NCBI RefSeq assembly: GCF_000169435.1
Contig: NZ_AAYB01000003.1
Span: 248,001 to 312,000 of the forward strand
Origin: Roseobacter sp. CCS2
Lineage (GTDB): Bacteria; Pseudomonadota; Alphaproteobacteria; Rhodobacterales; Rhodobacteraceae
Reading direction: 5' to 3'
Length of the DNA stretch: 64,000 bases
The notes below the pieces were generated by a model. It was not told the DNA's origin and made no database searches. It worked only from the letters and a program-made list of their open reading frames with translations. Below, in pieces: positions 52,222-62,099 of this stretch. The stretch's first letter is position 1. Each line of letters starts with the position of its first letter. The translations under genes were made by a program, and so were the position numbers.

Positions 52222-53580
52222 ATGAAAACGAAACTGTATGCCAGTGTGGCAGCGGTTGCTTTGACCGCAGGTGCGGCAAGCGCCGATGGCCATCTGCCGT
52301 TCACACCGGGCGAAGGCGACTTTAGCTGGGACAGCTATAACGCATGGGCGGAAAACGCGCCTGACCTAAGCGGACAGGACGTCACAATCTTTGGTCCTTG
52401 GCTGGCGCCAGAGGACGATATTTTCCGTTCGATGATTACTTATTTCACCGATGCCACTGGTGCGAACGTCACTTACACCGGTTCTGACGGTTTTGAACAG
52501 CAGATCGTGATCGATTCCGAAGCAGGTTCTGCGCCCAATATCGCTGTGTTCCCACAGCCGGGTCTTGCCTCGACGATGGCATCACAGGGTTTGTTGACAC
52601 CGCTTGGTGATGACATGGGATCATGGGTTGCTGACAACTATGCAGCGGGCCAGTCCTGGGTTGATCTGGGCACATATGCAGACGCAAGCGGCGATGACCA
52701 GTTTTATGGTTTCTTTTACAACGTGAACGTCAAATCGCTCGTGTGGTATTCGCCCGAGAACTTTGAAGATGCCGGTTACGAGGTGCCAGAGACAATGGAA
52801 GATCTGATCGCATTGTCAGAGCAGATGATCGCGGATGGTGAAACACCGTGGTGTATCGGTCTGGGGTCTGGTGCGGCGACAGGTTGGCCAGCCACGGACT
52901 GGGTTGAGGACATCATGCTGCGGACACAAACGCCAGACGTCTATGACGGCTGGGTGTCCAACGAGATTGCGTTCAATGATCCACGCGTGATCGAAGCGGT
53001 CGAAACATTCGGCATGTTTGCCAAGAATGACGACATGGTTGCAGGTGGGTCCGCCGCAGTTGGATCTACTGACTTCCGTGACAGCCCAACCGGGCTCTTC
53101 TCTTCGCCGCCACAGTGCTACATGCATCGTCAGGCATCTTTTGCGACAGCATTCTTCCCGGATGATGTTGTGCCAGGTGAAGATGCGGACTTCTTCTACT
53201 TCCCATCCTTTGCTGAAAAAGACCTTGGCAACCCGGTTCTGGGCGGTGGTACATTGATGGCTGTCACCGAAGCGTCTGATGCGACAATGGCGTTCATGGA
53301 GTTTCTGCAACAGCCGATTGCCCACGAAGTGATGATGGCGCAAACTGGCTTTTTGACACCACACTCTGGTGTGAACCTGGACGCATATAGTGACGAAATC
53401 CTGCGCGGTCAGGGTGAAATCCTGCTGAACGCCACAACATTCCGCTTTGACGCATCAGACCTGATGCCGGGTGCTGTTGGTGCCGGTACATTCTGGACAG
53501 GCATGGTTGACTATGTCGGCGGTGCATCCGCTGAAGAAGTCACCGGCGCTATTCAGGATAGCTGGGACGCGCTGAAGTAA
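52222..53580 (+). CDS. aglE: alpha-glucoside ABC transporter, substrate-binding protein
   Basis: The product (452 aa) is a family 1 extracellular solute-binding protein with a clear signal peptide (MKTKLYASVAAVALTAGAAS, cut after ASA). It binds alpha-glucosides in the periplasm and hands them to AglF/AglG. GGAGGAAAATCA precedes ATG 52222. The first gene of the agl operon, it is followed by a hairpin before aglF. Confidence 0.92.
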   Translation: MKTKLYASVAAVALTAGAASADGHLPFTPGEGDFSWDSYNAWAENAPDLSGQDVTIFGPWLAPEDDIFRSMITYFTDATGANVTYTGSDGFEQQIVIDSEAGSAPNIAVFPQPGLASTMASQGLLTPLGDDMGSWVADNYAAGQSWVDLGTYADASGDDQFYGFFYNVNVKSLVWYSPENFEDAGYEVPETMEDLIALSEQMIADGETPWCIGLGSGAATGWPATDWVEDIMLRTQTPDVYDGWVSNEIAFNDPRVIEAVETFGMFAKNDDMVAGGSAAVGSTDFRDSPTGLFSSPPQCYMHRQASFATAFFPDDVVPGEDADFFYFPSFAEKDLGNPVLGGGTLMAVTEASDATMAFMEFLQQPIAHEVMMAQTGFLTPHSGVNLDAYSDEILRGQGEILLNATTFRFDASDLMPGAVGAGTFWTGMVDYVGGASAEEVTGAIQDSWDALK

Positions 53581-53602
53581 GCGATAACGCTATGCTAAAA
53601 AC

Positions 53603-53628
53603 GGTTCGGACGGGCAATCGTCCGAACC
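53603..53628 (+). terminator. hairpin between aglE and aglF
   Basis: GGTTCGGACG (53603-53612) pairs perfectly with CGTCCGAACC (53619-53628) around a 6-nt loop, without a T-run. Such elements after binding-protein genes commonly stabilise the upstream mRNA and lower permease expression. Confidence 0.55.
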
Positions 53629-53682
53629 TATCCACGGCGCATCATGCGACGTTGAGAGATACATTGCGAAGGGGAGGGCGCT

Positions 53683-54690
53683 ATGAATCCGGCATTACAA
53701 GGATTAATCACAATCATTATCGGGGTAGGCGGCTGCGTCGGCTATTTTTACGGGGCGAACCTGTTTCTTGATAAAGTATTGTTCAAGGCCGAGGGGCCGA
53801 ATGCGGGGCGCAACATCAACCGCGCCAATCAAATCCGGCCTTGGTTGTTCCTGATGCCCGCTTTGCTGGCGCTTGGTCTTTATCTTGCATACCCGGTCTT
53901 CGCCACATTGCGCCTGAGCTTTCTTGAACGTTTGCCCGGCAATGAATACGCCTTTGTCGGTTTCGACAATTACACCCAGATGTTCGCAGAACCCAAGTTC
54001 ATGGAAGCGCTGCGTAACAACGTCCTTTGGTTGGTTGTTGTGCCAGCTGCCGCGACGGGTTTTGGTTTGTTGGCCGCACAGCTGACCGACCGCCTGAGCT
54101 GGGGGAATATCGCCAAATCCATCGTCTTTATGCCGATGGCGATTTCTTTTGTCGGTGCTGCCGTGATCTTTAAACTGATCTATGAGGCCCGCCCCGAAGA
54201 TGTGGCGCAGATTGGTATTCTGAACCATCTTTACCTGACCTTTGGCGGCGACGCGCCGGTGCAATGGTTGCAGGTGCCATTCTGGAATAACTTCTTCCTG
54301 ATGGCAGTGCTGATCTGGATTCAGACCGGTTTTGCCATGGTCATTCTATCTGCCGCCTTGCGCGGTATTCCAGAGGAAACGGTTGAGGCCGCGATCATTG
54401 ATGGCGCCAATCCATTCCAGATTTTCTTCAAGATCAAAATTCCGCAGATCATGTCCACTATCGTGGTGGTCTGGACGACCATTACCATTGCCACCCTCAA
54501 AGTCTTTGACATCGTGTTTGCGATGACCAACGGTCAATGGGAAACGCAAGTTTTGGCCAACTACATGTACGACAAACTGTTCCGGGCGAACGACTGGGGG
54601 ATGGGATCAGCCAGTGCGATGATCATCATGCTGATGGTGACGCCGATCCTGGTCTGGAATGTCCACAATGCCCGTAAGGAGATGAAGTGA
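53683..54690 (+). CDS. aglF: alpha-glucoside ABC transporter permease
   Basis: The product (335 aa) is an inner-membrane permease of the MalF type with about eight membrane segments. The EAA loop (EETVEAAIIDGANPFQIFFK) contacts the ATPase AglK. It follows the hairpin after aglE and overlaps aglG (TGATG). Confidence 0.93.
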   Translation: MNPALQGLITIIIGVGGCVGYFYGANLFLDKVLFKAEGPNAGRNINRANQIRPWLFLMPALLALGLYLAYPVFATLRLSFLERLPGNEYAFVGFDNYTQMFAEPKFMEALRNNVLWLVVVPAAATGFGLLAAQLTDRLSWGNIAKSIVFMPMAISFVGAAVIFKLIYEARPEDVAQIGILNHLYLTFGGDAPVQWLQVPFWNNFFLMAVLIWIQTGFAMVILSAALRGIPEETVEAAIIDGANPFQIFFKIKIPQIMSTIVVVWTTITIATLKVFDIVFAMTNGQWETQVLANYMYDKLFRANDWGMGSASAMIIMLMVTPILVWNVHNARKEMK

Positions 54691-55847
54691 TGGATGCGAT
54701 GGCAGGAAGAAAGCCCGCGGTCGTTTGGGCACTGAACATTTCTGTGGTTGCACTGGTTGCACTGTGGCTGTTTCCGACGCTTGGTTTGTTTATCTCGTCT
54801 TTCCGAACTGGTGATCAGATTACCGCATCCGGCTGGTGGTCGGCGATGTTCCCGGCTGAACAGACGTTACAAATTCGCGCAGCGGACCCGGATGATAACC
54901 GCGTTGATCTGGGTAACGGGCGCTTCATGGTCGAAGGCAATATCTTTGACGGCGAAGCCTTTGAAGGTGAGTTGAACGCATGGGGCACATCCAGCCGCCG
55001 CTTGGGCGAGTTTGAACCCGGTGCAACGGCTGATCTGGGCGATGGTGAAACTTTAACGCTGCAGGTGGATGGGTCTTATGTCTGGGAAGGCGATGATGAT
55101 CAGATCAGCGGGCGTGCCCAACGGGTGTTCCTTGATGTGGTGTCACCGCCTGACTTTACGCTGCAAAACTATAACTTTGTGCTGTTTGACGAGGCCAATT
55201 CCCAAGGTATGGCGAAAGCGTTCTTCAATACGCTGACAGTGGTAATACCGGCCACGATCATTCCGATCCTGATTGCGGCTTTCGCTGCCTATGCGCTGGC
55301 ATGGATGGACTTTCCGGGGCGGGCGATCCTGATTGCCATCATTGTTGGTTTGTTGGTGGTGCCATTGCAATTGGCGCTGATCCCGCTGCTATCGCTGCAT
55401 AATGCGATTGGGATTGGAAAGGGCTATTTAGGGGTCTGGCTGGCGCATACCGGATTTGGTCTGCCCTTGGCGATCTATCTTTTGCGCAACTACATGGTCG
55501 GCTTGCCGCGCGATATCATCGAGAACGCGAAAGTGGACGGGGCGACAGATTTCCAGATCTTTACCAAGATCATTCTGCCGCTCAGCTTTCCTGCGCTGGC
55601 CTCTTTCGCGATCTTCCAGTTCTTGTGGACATGGAATGATCTTCTGGTGGCACTGGTGTTCCTGATTGATGCATCAGGCGAAACCACTGTGATGACCAAA
55701 CAGATTGTTGAACTGCTGGGCACACGCGGCGGCGACTGGGAAATCCTTGCGACATCGGCTTTCGTGTCGATTGCGGTGCCGCTGGCAGTGTTCTTTGCGA
55801 TGCAAAAATATCTGGTGCGTGGCCTGTTGGCCGGTTCGGTGAAGTAA
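54690..55847 (+). CDS. aglG: alpha-glucoside ABC transporter permease
   Basis: The product (385 aa) is a MalG-type permease with an EAA loop (RDIIENAKVDGATDFQIFTK). Between the first two membrane segments it has an unusually long soluble insertion (about residues 40-160), acidic and beta-rich, which is expected to face the periplasm. ATG 54690 overlaps the aglF stop; GTG 54687 is the alternative start. Confidence 0.92.
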   Translation: MDAMAGRKPAVVWALNISVVALVALWLFPTLGLFISSFRTGDQITASGWWSAMFPAEQTLQIRAADPDDNRVDLGNGRFMVEGNIFDGEAFEGELNAWGTSSRRLGEFEPGATADLGDGETLTLQVDGSYVWEGDDDQISGRAQRVFLDVVSPPDFTLQNYNFVLFDEANSQGMAKAFFNTLTVVIPATIIPILIAAFAAYALAWMDFPGRAILIAIIVGLLVVPLQLALIPLLSLHNAIGIGKGYLGVWLAHTGFGLPLAIYLLRNYMVGLPRDIIENAKVDGATDFQIFTKIILPLSFPALASFAIFQFLWTWNDLLVALVFLIDASGETTVMTKQIVELLGTRGGDWEILATSAFVSIAVPLAVFFAMQKYLVRGLLAGSVK

Positions 55848-55904
55848 CTCATCGCGGCTCCGGGGGTGATCCTTGGGGCTGCAACCAATCTAGGATGAAC
55901 AACG

Positions 55905-57551
55905 ATGACGACGGCGCTTGCCACACATACTGAGATGGCCATTGATAAGGATTGGTGGCGTGGTGCGGTGATCTATCAGATCTATCCGCGTAGTTTTCAG
56001 GACAGCAATGGCGATGGCATTGGCGACCTTTTGGGGATCGTGCAGCGCCTGCCTTATATTGCCTCGCTTGGGGTTGATGCGATCTGGATTTCGCCCTTCT
56101 TCATGTCACCGATGAAGGATTTTGGCTACGACGTTAGCGACTATTGCGACGTTGATCCGATGTTCGGGTCACTGGCTGATTTCGACGCTGTGGTGGAAAC
56201 CGCACATCGTTTAGGCATCCGCGTGATGATTGACCTGGTGCTGAGCCACACTAGCGACCAACACGCTTGGTTCGGTGAAAGCCGGGCCAACCGCACCAAT
56301 GACAAGGCGAATTGGTATGTCTGGGCTGACCCTAAACCTGATGGCACGCCGCCCAACAACTGGCTGTCGATTTTCGGTGGGTCCGCATGGCAGTGGGATG
56401 CGCGGCGTGAACAGTATTATATGCACAACTTCCTTGTGTCCCAGCCTGACCTGAATTTTCACGAACCACAGGTGCAAGAGGCACTGCTGGATGTGGCGCG
56501 GTTCTGGTTGAACCGTGGTTGTGATGGCTTTCGTTTGGATACGATCAATTTCTACATGCATGATGCGCAACTGCGGGACAATCCGCCGCTGCCCCCCGAA
56601 AAGCGGAACGCCAATATTGCGCCTTCGGTGAACCCATATAACCATCAGGAACATATCTATTCCAAGAACCAGCCCGAAAATCTGGAATTCTTGCGCAAGC
56701 TGCGCGCGGTGATGGAACCTTACGACGCTGCCGCCGTGGGCGAGGTGGGCGATGCCCAACTGGGGCTAGAGATTATGGGCCAGTATACCGCTGGCGATGA
56801 TCTGATGCAGATGTGCTATGCCTTTGAATTTCTGGCAAAAGATCAGCCAACGGCGCAACGTATCGTTGATGTGATGCACCGCGTTGATGATGTGGCCGCT
56901 GACGGCTGGGCCTGCTGGGCGTTTTCAAACCACGATGTGATGCGCCATGCGTCACGTTGGGATTTGCCGCCAGCGGCACAACGCATGTTTGCGACATTGA
57001 TTATGTGCCTGCGCGGATCCGTGTGCCTGTATCAAGGCGAAGAATTGGGGCTGCCAGAGGCCGATGTTGCGTTTGAAGACTTGCAAGATCCATATGGCAT
57101 TGAATTCTGGCCAGAATTCAAAGGCCGTGACGGATGCCGCACACCCATGGTTTGGGAAGCAAGCAATCAAAACGGTGGGTTCTCTGCCGCGCAGCCTTGG
57201 CTGCCTGTCGCGACGGAACATTTGCACATGTCGGCGGCCGCGCAAGAGGATGAACCGGGCGCGTTACTGCATCACTATCGCAAGGCCATTTCGTTCCGTC
57301 ACACGCATCCCGCACTTAGCGTTGGCAAGCATGACAGCGTAAAGGCCAAAGGTGACGTGGTGTATTTCACCCGAACAGAGGGCAAGCAGTCAATCTTTTG
57401 CGCTTTTAACGTCAGCGAAACACCATCCGATTTCGATCTGCCCGAGGGGAGCTGGACACCAATCGGTGCCGAGTTGGGCAGCGCACATACATCTGCAGAC
57501 GGAAGACTGCACCTTGGGCCGTGGCAGGTTTGCCTCGCGCTTAAGTCATAA
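55905..57551 (+). CDS. aglA: alpha-glucosidase, GH13 family
   Basis: The product (548 aa) hydrolyses imported alpha-glucosides to glucose. GH13 motifs are present: DLVLSHTSDQHAW (region I), GFRLDTINFY (region II with nucleophile Asp), AVGEVGD (region III Glu) and FSNHDVMR (region IV with the second Asp). There is no signal peptide. It follows the permease genes and precedes the ATPase gene. Confidence 0.94.
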   Translation: MTTALATHTEMAIDKDWWRGAVIYQIYPRSFQDSNGDGIGDLLGIVQRLPYIASLGVDAIWISPFFMSPMKDFGYDVSDYCDVDPMFGSLADFDAVVETAHRLGIRVMIDLVLSHTSDQHAWFGESRANRTNDKANWYVWADPKPDGTPPNNWLSIFGGSAWQWDARREQYYMHNFLVSQPDLNFHEPQVQEALLDVARFWLNRGCDGFRLDTINFYMHDAQLRDNPPLPPEKRNANIAPSVNPYNHQEHIYSKNQPENLEFLRKLRAVMEPYDAAAVGEVGDAQLGLEIMGQYTAGDDLMQMCYAFEFLAKDQPTAQRIVDVMHRVDDVAADGWACWAFSNHDVMRHASRWDLPPAAQRMFATLIMCLRGSVCLYQGEELGLPEADVAFEDLQDPYGIEFWPEFKGRDGCRTPMVWEASNQNGGFSAAQPWLPVATEHLHMSAAAQEDEPGALLHHYRKAISFRHTHPALSVGKHDSVKAKGDVVYFTRTEGKQSIFCAFNVSETPSDFDLPEGSWTPIGAELGSAHTSADGRLHLGPWQVCLALKS

Positions 57552-57569
57552 TTCTAAGGGGAGTGAGAC

Positions 57570-58661
57570 ATGGCTGATCTGCTATTAACGGACGTTGCCA
57601 AGACCTATGGCGGCACGGTTGATGTGTTGAAGAACATCAACCTTGATATCAAACAGGGCGAGTTGATCGTTTTTGTGGGCCCATCTGGCTGCGGTAAGTC
57701 GACGCTTTTGCGCATGATTGCCGGTCTGGAAAAGATCACCGGTGGTGAGTTGCAGATCGACGGGCAGGTTGTAAACGATGTCCCACCTGCACAGCGGGGC
57801 ATCGCCATGGTGTTCCAATCATATGCGCTTTATCCGCATATGACCGTCCGCGATAACATGTCTTTTGCGCTGAAGCTGGCCAAGAAAACCCCTGCCGAGA
57901 TTGATGAGGCTGTGGGGCGTGCGGCCAAGATTTTGCAACTGGACGAATACCTTGACCGCCTGCCCAAGGCCTTGTCCGGTGGGCAACGCCAGCGTGTGGC
58001 CATTGGGCGTTCGATTGTGCGTGATCCCAAAGTCTATCTTTTTGACGAACCGCTTTCCAACCTTGATGCCGCATTGCGCGTCGCAACCCGGATTGAGATT
58101 GCGCAACTCAAGGAATCGATGCCCGAAAGCACGATGATTTATGTGACCCACGATCAGGTCGAAGCGATGACGCTTGCGACGCGGATTGTGGTCTTGGCAA
58201 ACAAGGGGATCGCACAGGTTGGATCGCCGTTAGAGCTTTATGAGCGTCCTGAGAATGAATTTGTGGCCCAGTTCATCGGATCACCGTCGATGAACCTGCT
58301 GTCTGGTGAAATTGTTGAAACTGGCGAACAGACAACCGTAAAGCTTGATGCAGGTGGTCTGGCAAAATCTGCCGTTCCGACGAATGCGTCTGATATGGGT
58401 TTGAAAGTGAACATCGGTATCCGTCCAGAGGATATGCTGGAAACCAGTGGCGATGATTATGCCTTTGAAGGCAAAGTGAACATCACCGAAGCGCTGGGTG
58501 AGGTCACGTTGCTATATTTCGATAAGGTCGGTGATAACGAAGCTGTCATTGGCAAACTCCCCGGCATTCACGCCGACCTACGTGGCAAGTCTGTGCGCAT
58601 GGCGGCGGCACCCGATAAGGTCCAGATTTTCCATAATGGACAATCGCTTTATTACCGTTAA
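57570..58661 (+). CDS. aglK: alpha-glucoside ABC transporter ATP-binding protein
   Basis: The product (363 aa) is a MalK/UgpC-type ATPase. Walker A (VGPSGCGKSTLLRMIAGLEK), the signature LSGGQRQRVAIGRS, Walker B (KVYLFDEPLSNLD) and a C-terminal OB-like regulatory domain are all seen. It energises AglFG and closes the agl operon, before a rho-independent terminator. Confidence 0.94.
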   Translation: MADLLLTDVAKTYGGTVDVLKNINLDIKQGELIVFVGPSGCGKSTLLRMIAGLEKITGGELQIDGQVVNDVPPAQRGIAMVFQSYALYPHMTVRDNMSFALKLAKKTPAEIDEAVGRAAKILQLDEYLDRLPKALSGGQRQRVAIGRSIVRDPKVYLFDEPLSNLDAALRVATRIEIAQLKESMPESTMIYVTHDQVEAMTLATRIVVLANKGIAQVGSPLELYERPENEFVAQFIGSPSMNLLSGEIVETGEQTTVKLDAGGLAKSAVPTNASDMGLKVNIGIRPEDMLETSGDDYAFEGKVNITEALGEVTLLYFDKVGDNEAVIGKLPGIHADLRGKSVRMAAAPDKVQIFHNGQSLYYR

Positions 58662-58693
58662 GGGGTTCCTCCCGAGCTTAACGAGTTGCTTGT

Positions 58694-58732
58694 ATCGCGC
58701 CGATGTGTTCGCATCGGCGCGATTTATTTTTT
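58694..58732 (+). terminator. rho-independent terminator of the agl operon
   Basis: ATCGCGCCGATG (58694-58705) pairs perfectly with CATCGGCGCGAT (58712-58723) around a 6-nt loop, followed by a T-rich run to 58732. It lies 33 bases after aglK and just before the aldolase gene. Confidence 0.85.
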
Positions 58733-58744
58733 GAAGGGGCCGCG

Positions 58745-59512
58745 ATGCAAACACCGGAAAACACACTGAAAAAAGCGCTTCAGGCAGGGCGGGTGCAGCA
58801 TGGGATTTGGCTGACATCAGGGACCGGTGTTCTGGCAGAGCTTGCGGGGAATGCGGGCTTTGACTGGTGTCTGATTGATGGGGAACACGGGCCTAACACC
58901 GTGTCTGAGATGCTGCCGCAATTGCAAGCGCTTGCTATCAGTGGCACCCCACCTGTGATCCGGATCGCCAACGCAGAGGCTTGGATGGTCAAGCAGGCGC
59001 TTGATCTGGGTTGTCAGACGGTGCTGATCCCGATGGTGGATGATGCCCAGACAGCGCAGGCGATGGCCCGCGCGATGCGCTATCCCCCTGATGGCAATCG
59101 CGGCATGGGCGCCGTTCTGGCGCGTGCCACGGGGTGGGGGGCTGTTACCGACTATCCACAGAGCGCTAACGCAGAAGTCTGTTTGCTTGTGCAGGCCGAA
59201 AGCGCGCAAGCCATTGATAATATTGATGCGATTGCGGCGGTGGACGGTGTTGATGGCGTCTTTGTTGGCCCGGCGGATTTGTCAGCTGATATGGGCTATC
59301 CCGGTCAGCCGGATCATCCAGAGGTCGAAAAGGCGATTGATCATCTGATCGCCCGCACGGTGGCTGCGGGCAAAATCGCGGGGATTATCACTTTTGATGA
59401 AAGCCGGTTTAACGAATACGCCCAGAAAGGTGTGACCTTTCTGGGCGTGGGTGGTGATATGGCTGTGCTGAACGGTGCTTTGCGCAGTTTGGCAAAGCGC
59501 GCAAAGGCTTAA
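58745..59512 (+). CDS. HpcH/HpaI-family aldolase
   Basis: The product (255 aa) is a class II pyruvate aldolase of the HpcH/HpaI group (4-hydroxy-2-oxo-acid aldolases such as RhmA/GarL). CLIDGEHGPNTV, RIANAEAWMVKQALDLG and VFVGPADLSADMGYPGQPDH are the family segments around the metal site. The specific substrate is not defined. ATG 58745 follows GAAGGGGCCGCG. It ends convergent with the methyltransferase gene, sharing a TTAA. Confidence 0.85.
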   Translation: MQTPENTLKKALQAGRVQHGIWLTSGTGVLAELAGNAGFDWCLIDGEHGPNTVSEMLPQLQALAISGTPPVIRIANAEAWMVKQALDLGCQTVLIPMVDDAQTAQAMARAMRYPPDGNRGMGAVLARATGWGAVTDYPQSANAEVCLLVQAESAQAIDNIDAIAAVDGVDGVFVGPADLSADMGYPGQPDHPEVEKAIDHLIARTVAAGKIAGIITFDESRFNEYAQKGVTFLGVGGDMAVLNGALRSLAKRAKA

Positions 59513-60576
59513 CCGCGACGGCGGCGACCCGTACGGGCGCGACCTTCGCCTTCTTTGGGGGCGATGCGGTTGAACCTGATCCATTCGCCGCCAGAGGCGT
59601 CGTTGTCAGTCAGAAAATTCGCGGCCCGGATTGCTTCCATTTCCTTGCCTGCGCGGGGTTTAGTTGAACCCATACCGAAAAGCTGAACGAAGGCTTCATC
59701 ATCCATGCCTTCAGGTAGGATAATGCCAGCGGCTGCGATTTCGGCCTTCTTTTCCGCGATCTTTTTGGGCCCAACAGGCAGCGCGACCGGGTTCATGATT
59801 GCAGACGTCATGCCAGCCGTCATGGCCATCGGTAAAAAGGCGTTGTTAATCCCGTGCCGGTTGGGCAGGCCAAAGCTGATGTTGGATGCGCCGCAAGTGG
59901 TGTTCACCCCCAGTTCTTCGCGCAGACGACGAACAAGGGTAAACACTTGCAGGCCAGCCGTACCCATCGCGCCAATAGGCATGACCAGCGGATCAACCAC
60001 GATATCATGCGCAGGAATGCCAAAGTCAGCGGCGCGTTCAACAATCTTTTTTGCGACCGCAAAGCGCACGTCGGGGTCTTCGCTAATTCCGGTGTCGTCG
60101 TTGGAAATTGCCACGACGGGTACGTTGTATTTTTTGACCAAAGGCAGCACCAGTTCGAGACGCTCTTCCTCGCCTGTGACCGAATTCAGCAGCGGGCGAC
60201 CTTCGGCTGCGGCAAGCCCGTTTTCCAAAGCACCCGGCACAGAACTGTCGATGCAAAGCGGGATATCCGTGATCGCCTGCACACGCTCAACCATTTCTTT
60301 CATCAACGGTGGTTCGACAAAGTTGTTGTCGGCATAGCGCGGATCTTCGGCCATTTTGTTCGAAAACACAGCGCCAGAGTTGATGTCGAGGATGTTCGCA
60401 CCCGCCGCGACCTGCGCTAGCGCGTCCGCCTCAACCCGGGAGAAATCACCGCGTTCCAGTTCCTCAGCCAGGATTTTGCGCCCTGTTGGGTTGATCCGCT
60501 CACCGATCACGCAAAAGGGTTGGTCGAACCCGATAATGGCCGTTTTGGTTTTGGATTCGACAATCGTGCGTGTCAT
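59509..60576 (-). CDS. methyltetrahydrofolate-binding methyltransferase (split MetH subunit)
   Basis: The product (355 aa) is a pterin-binding TIM-barrel methyltransferase: FCVIGERINPTGRKILAEEL, AGANILDINSGAVF and TCGASNISFGLPNRHGIN correspond to the folate domain of MetH/AcsE. A short basic tail follows. In roseobacters the methionine synthase is divided into separate proteins, and this would transfer the methyl group from methyl-THF to a corrinoid protein. No homocysteine- or B12-binding subunit is in the window. Confidence 0.83.
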   Translation of the reverse strand: MTRTIVESKTKTAIIGFDQPFCVIGERINPTGRKILAEELERGDFSRVEADALAQVAAGANILDINSGAVFSNKMAEDPRYADNNFVEPPLMKEMVERVQAITDIPLCIDSSVPGALENGLAAAEGRPLLNSVTGEEERLELVLPLVKKYNVPVVAISNDDTGISEDPDVRFAVAKKIVERAADFGIPAHDIVVDPLVMPIGAMGTAGLQVFTLVRRLREELGVNTTCGASNISFGLPNRHGINNAFLPMAMTAGMTSAIMNPVALPVGPKKIAEKKAEIAAAGIILPEGMDDEAFVQLFGMGSTKPRAGKEMEAIRAANFLTDNDASGGEWIRFNRIAPKEGEGRARTGRRRRG

Positions 60577-60588
60577 GCAATGTGGTCC

Positions 60589-61518
60589 TTAAGATTGAGA
60601 AGCAGGGACGGCAGAGGCACCGCCATGTGCGATGGCCCAGTTGGCGTTGGTCTTGATGCCACCCAGAGGAAAGAAATGAACGTTCGTGATGTTGAAATCC
60701 GGGTTGGCCGCTGTGTGGGCGGCCAGTTTAGTCAGTACCTCGGTCGGCTCAAACGGCAGCAACAGTTTGCTGACATCCTTTGCGCGCTTTTGCAGCACTT
60801 TCAGCGACGGGCCAACGCCACAAGCGATGGCGAATTTAATCATGGTTTGCAGCTTGGCCGGACCCGCAATGCCGATGTGGATGGGCAGGGTAACGCCAGC
60901 ATCTTTGATCGCGTCCGCCCAAGCGATGATCGGCTTGGCCTCGAACGCGAATTGTGTGGCCAGCGCCATGTCTGCGTCGGTGGTGTCGTTAAAACGCTGC
61001 TTCCAGCGCAGGGCGTCCATCACGTGACTGTCGGTGCCGTCCTTGTCGATATCGCGGTTGCCTTCGGGGTGGCCAGCAACATGCAGGCGTTTGAAACCCG
61101 CTTTGTCGAATAGACCGCTTTCCAAAAGCTGCATGGAGGAATGGTAGTCGCCATGCGGCTGGGACACGCCACCCGCCAGAAGAAGGGCCTGATCGACGCC
61201 AGCCTCGCCCTGATAGCGGGCGATCCAATCGCCAAGCGTGGCCTCATCCTTGATAATCCGCGCGGGGAAGTGCGGCATGACTTTGTAACCATCAGTGGAA
61301 AGGCGTTTGGCCGTCGCCACCATATCGTCAATCGGTGTGCCTTCGATATGCGCGATATAGACCCGTGTGCCTGCGGGCAGCAGTGCGCGAAAGTCATCGA
61401 CTTTCTCAGCCGTGCGCGGCATGACTTCGATCGAGTAGTCTTGCAGAAACGCCTCTAGCTGGGGGTTCACTGTCGTTTCAGCGGGTTCTTTGGTTTTGCG
61501 GAATGAAAGCAAGGACAT
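60589..61518 (-). CDS. metF: methylenetetrahydrofolate reductase
   Basis: The product (309 aa) belongs to the MTHFR flavoprotein family: VYIAHIEGTPIDDMVATAKR, LLLAGGVSQPHGDY, HVAGHPEGNRDI and PIHIGIAGPAKLQTMIKFA fit the FAD/folate barrel. It would make methyl-THF for the adjacent methyltransferase. ATG 61518 has GGAGG 8 bases upstream; an upstream in-frame ATG (61563) overlaps the previous gene and has no such site. Confidence 0.87.
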   Translation of the reverse strand: MSLLSFRKTKEPAETTVNPQLEAFLQDYSIEVMPRTAEKVDDFRALLPAGTRVYIAHIEGTPIDDMVATAKRLSTDGYKVMPHFPARIIKDEATLGDWIARYQGEAGVDQALLLAGGVSQPHGDYHSSMQLLESGLFDKAGFKRLHVAGHPEGNRDIDKDGTDSHVMDALRWKQRFNDTTDADMALATQFAFEAKPIIAWADAIKDAGVTLPIHIGIAGPAKLQTMIKFAIACGVGPSLKVLQKRAKDVSKLLLPFEPTEVLTKLAAHTAANPDFNITNVHFFPLGGIKTNANWAIAHGGASAVPASQS

Positions 61519-61559
61519 GACGACCTCCGATAGGCGCTTTGTAAAGGGGGGCGGGGTGT

Positions 61560-61856
61560 TCAAGCCCAGCCATCGTTGGCAATAAGCGTTTTGACACGCT
61601 CAGGATCATAGTCGGTGTCGATCTTGGCGACTGTGGCCGCTGCCGCCTCTTGATCGGTGCCATCAACCGGAATGGGGTCTGCCTTGCGAAACCCTGACAT
61701 ATAGTCATCGGACTGGGCAGCACCGGATTTCATCGCCGCACGATCAATGGCTTGTTCAAACCGTTCAGGCAGGGGCAGTTTCACACCACGACGCCCACGA
61801 CCCACAATGACCTGGGCTGGCATATCGCGCCAATAGACGATTGTGACGTCGGCCAT
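61560..61856 (-). CDS. small conserved protein linked to one-carbon genes (virulence-factor domain)
   Basis: The product (98 aa) starts VTIVYWRDMPAQVIVGRGRR and matches the small family annotated as virulence factor (PF13769 as remembered). That name is historical. Its tight linkage to metF and the folate methyltransferase gene suggests a role in corrinoid methyl transfer. It heads this leftward operon. Confidence 0.72.
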   Translation of the reverse strand: MADVTIVYWRDMPAQVIVGRGRRGVKLPLPERFEQAIDRAAMKSGAAQSDDYMSGFRKADPIPVDGTDQEAAAATVAKIDTDYDPERVKTLIANDGWA

Positions 61857-62099
61857 GAATGATTCCCCTTATTCCTCTTGTCTTCGTTCTATCACCGCCG
61901 ATTGCACCTCAATGTCGGTTTTCGACATGGCAGATGCCCACAGCGACCGCACTGATTGCTAACCTATTGCATCGTGCCGGAATACCGGGGCGAACCCCCA
62001 TTATTTGCATAAAGGTTTTGAAGGTGGCCATCACAAGGCTTGTGCAAACACATTTCCGCGCCTAGCTTGAACATAACACGAAAATGGAGGGCGTAAGTT

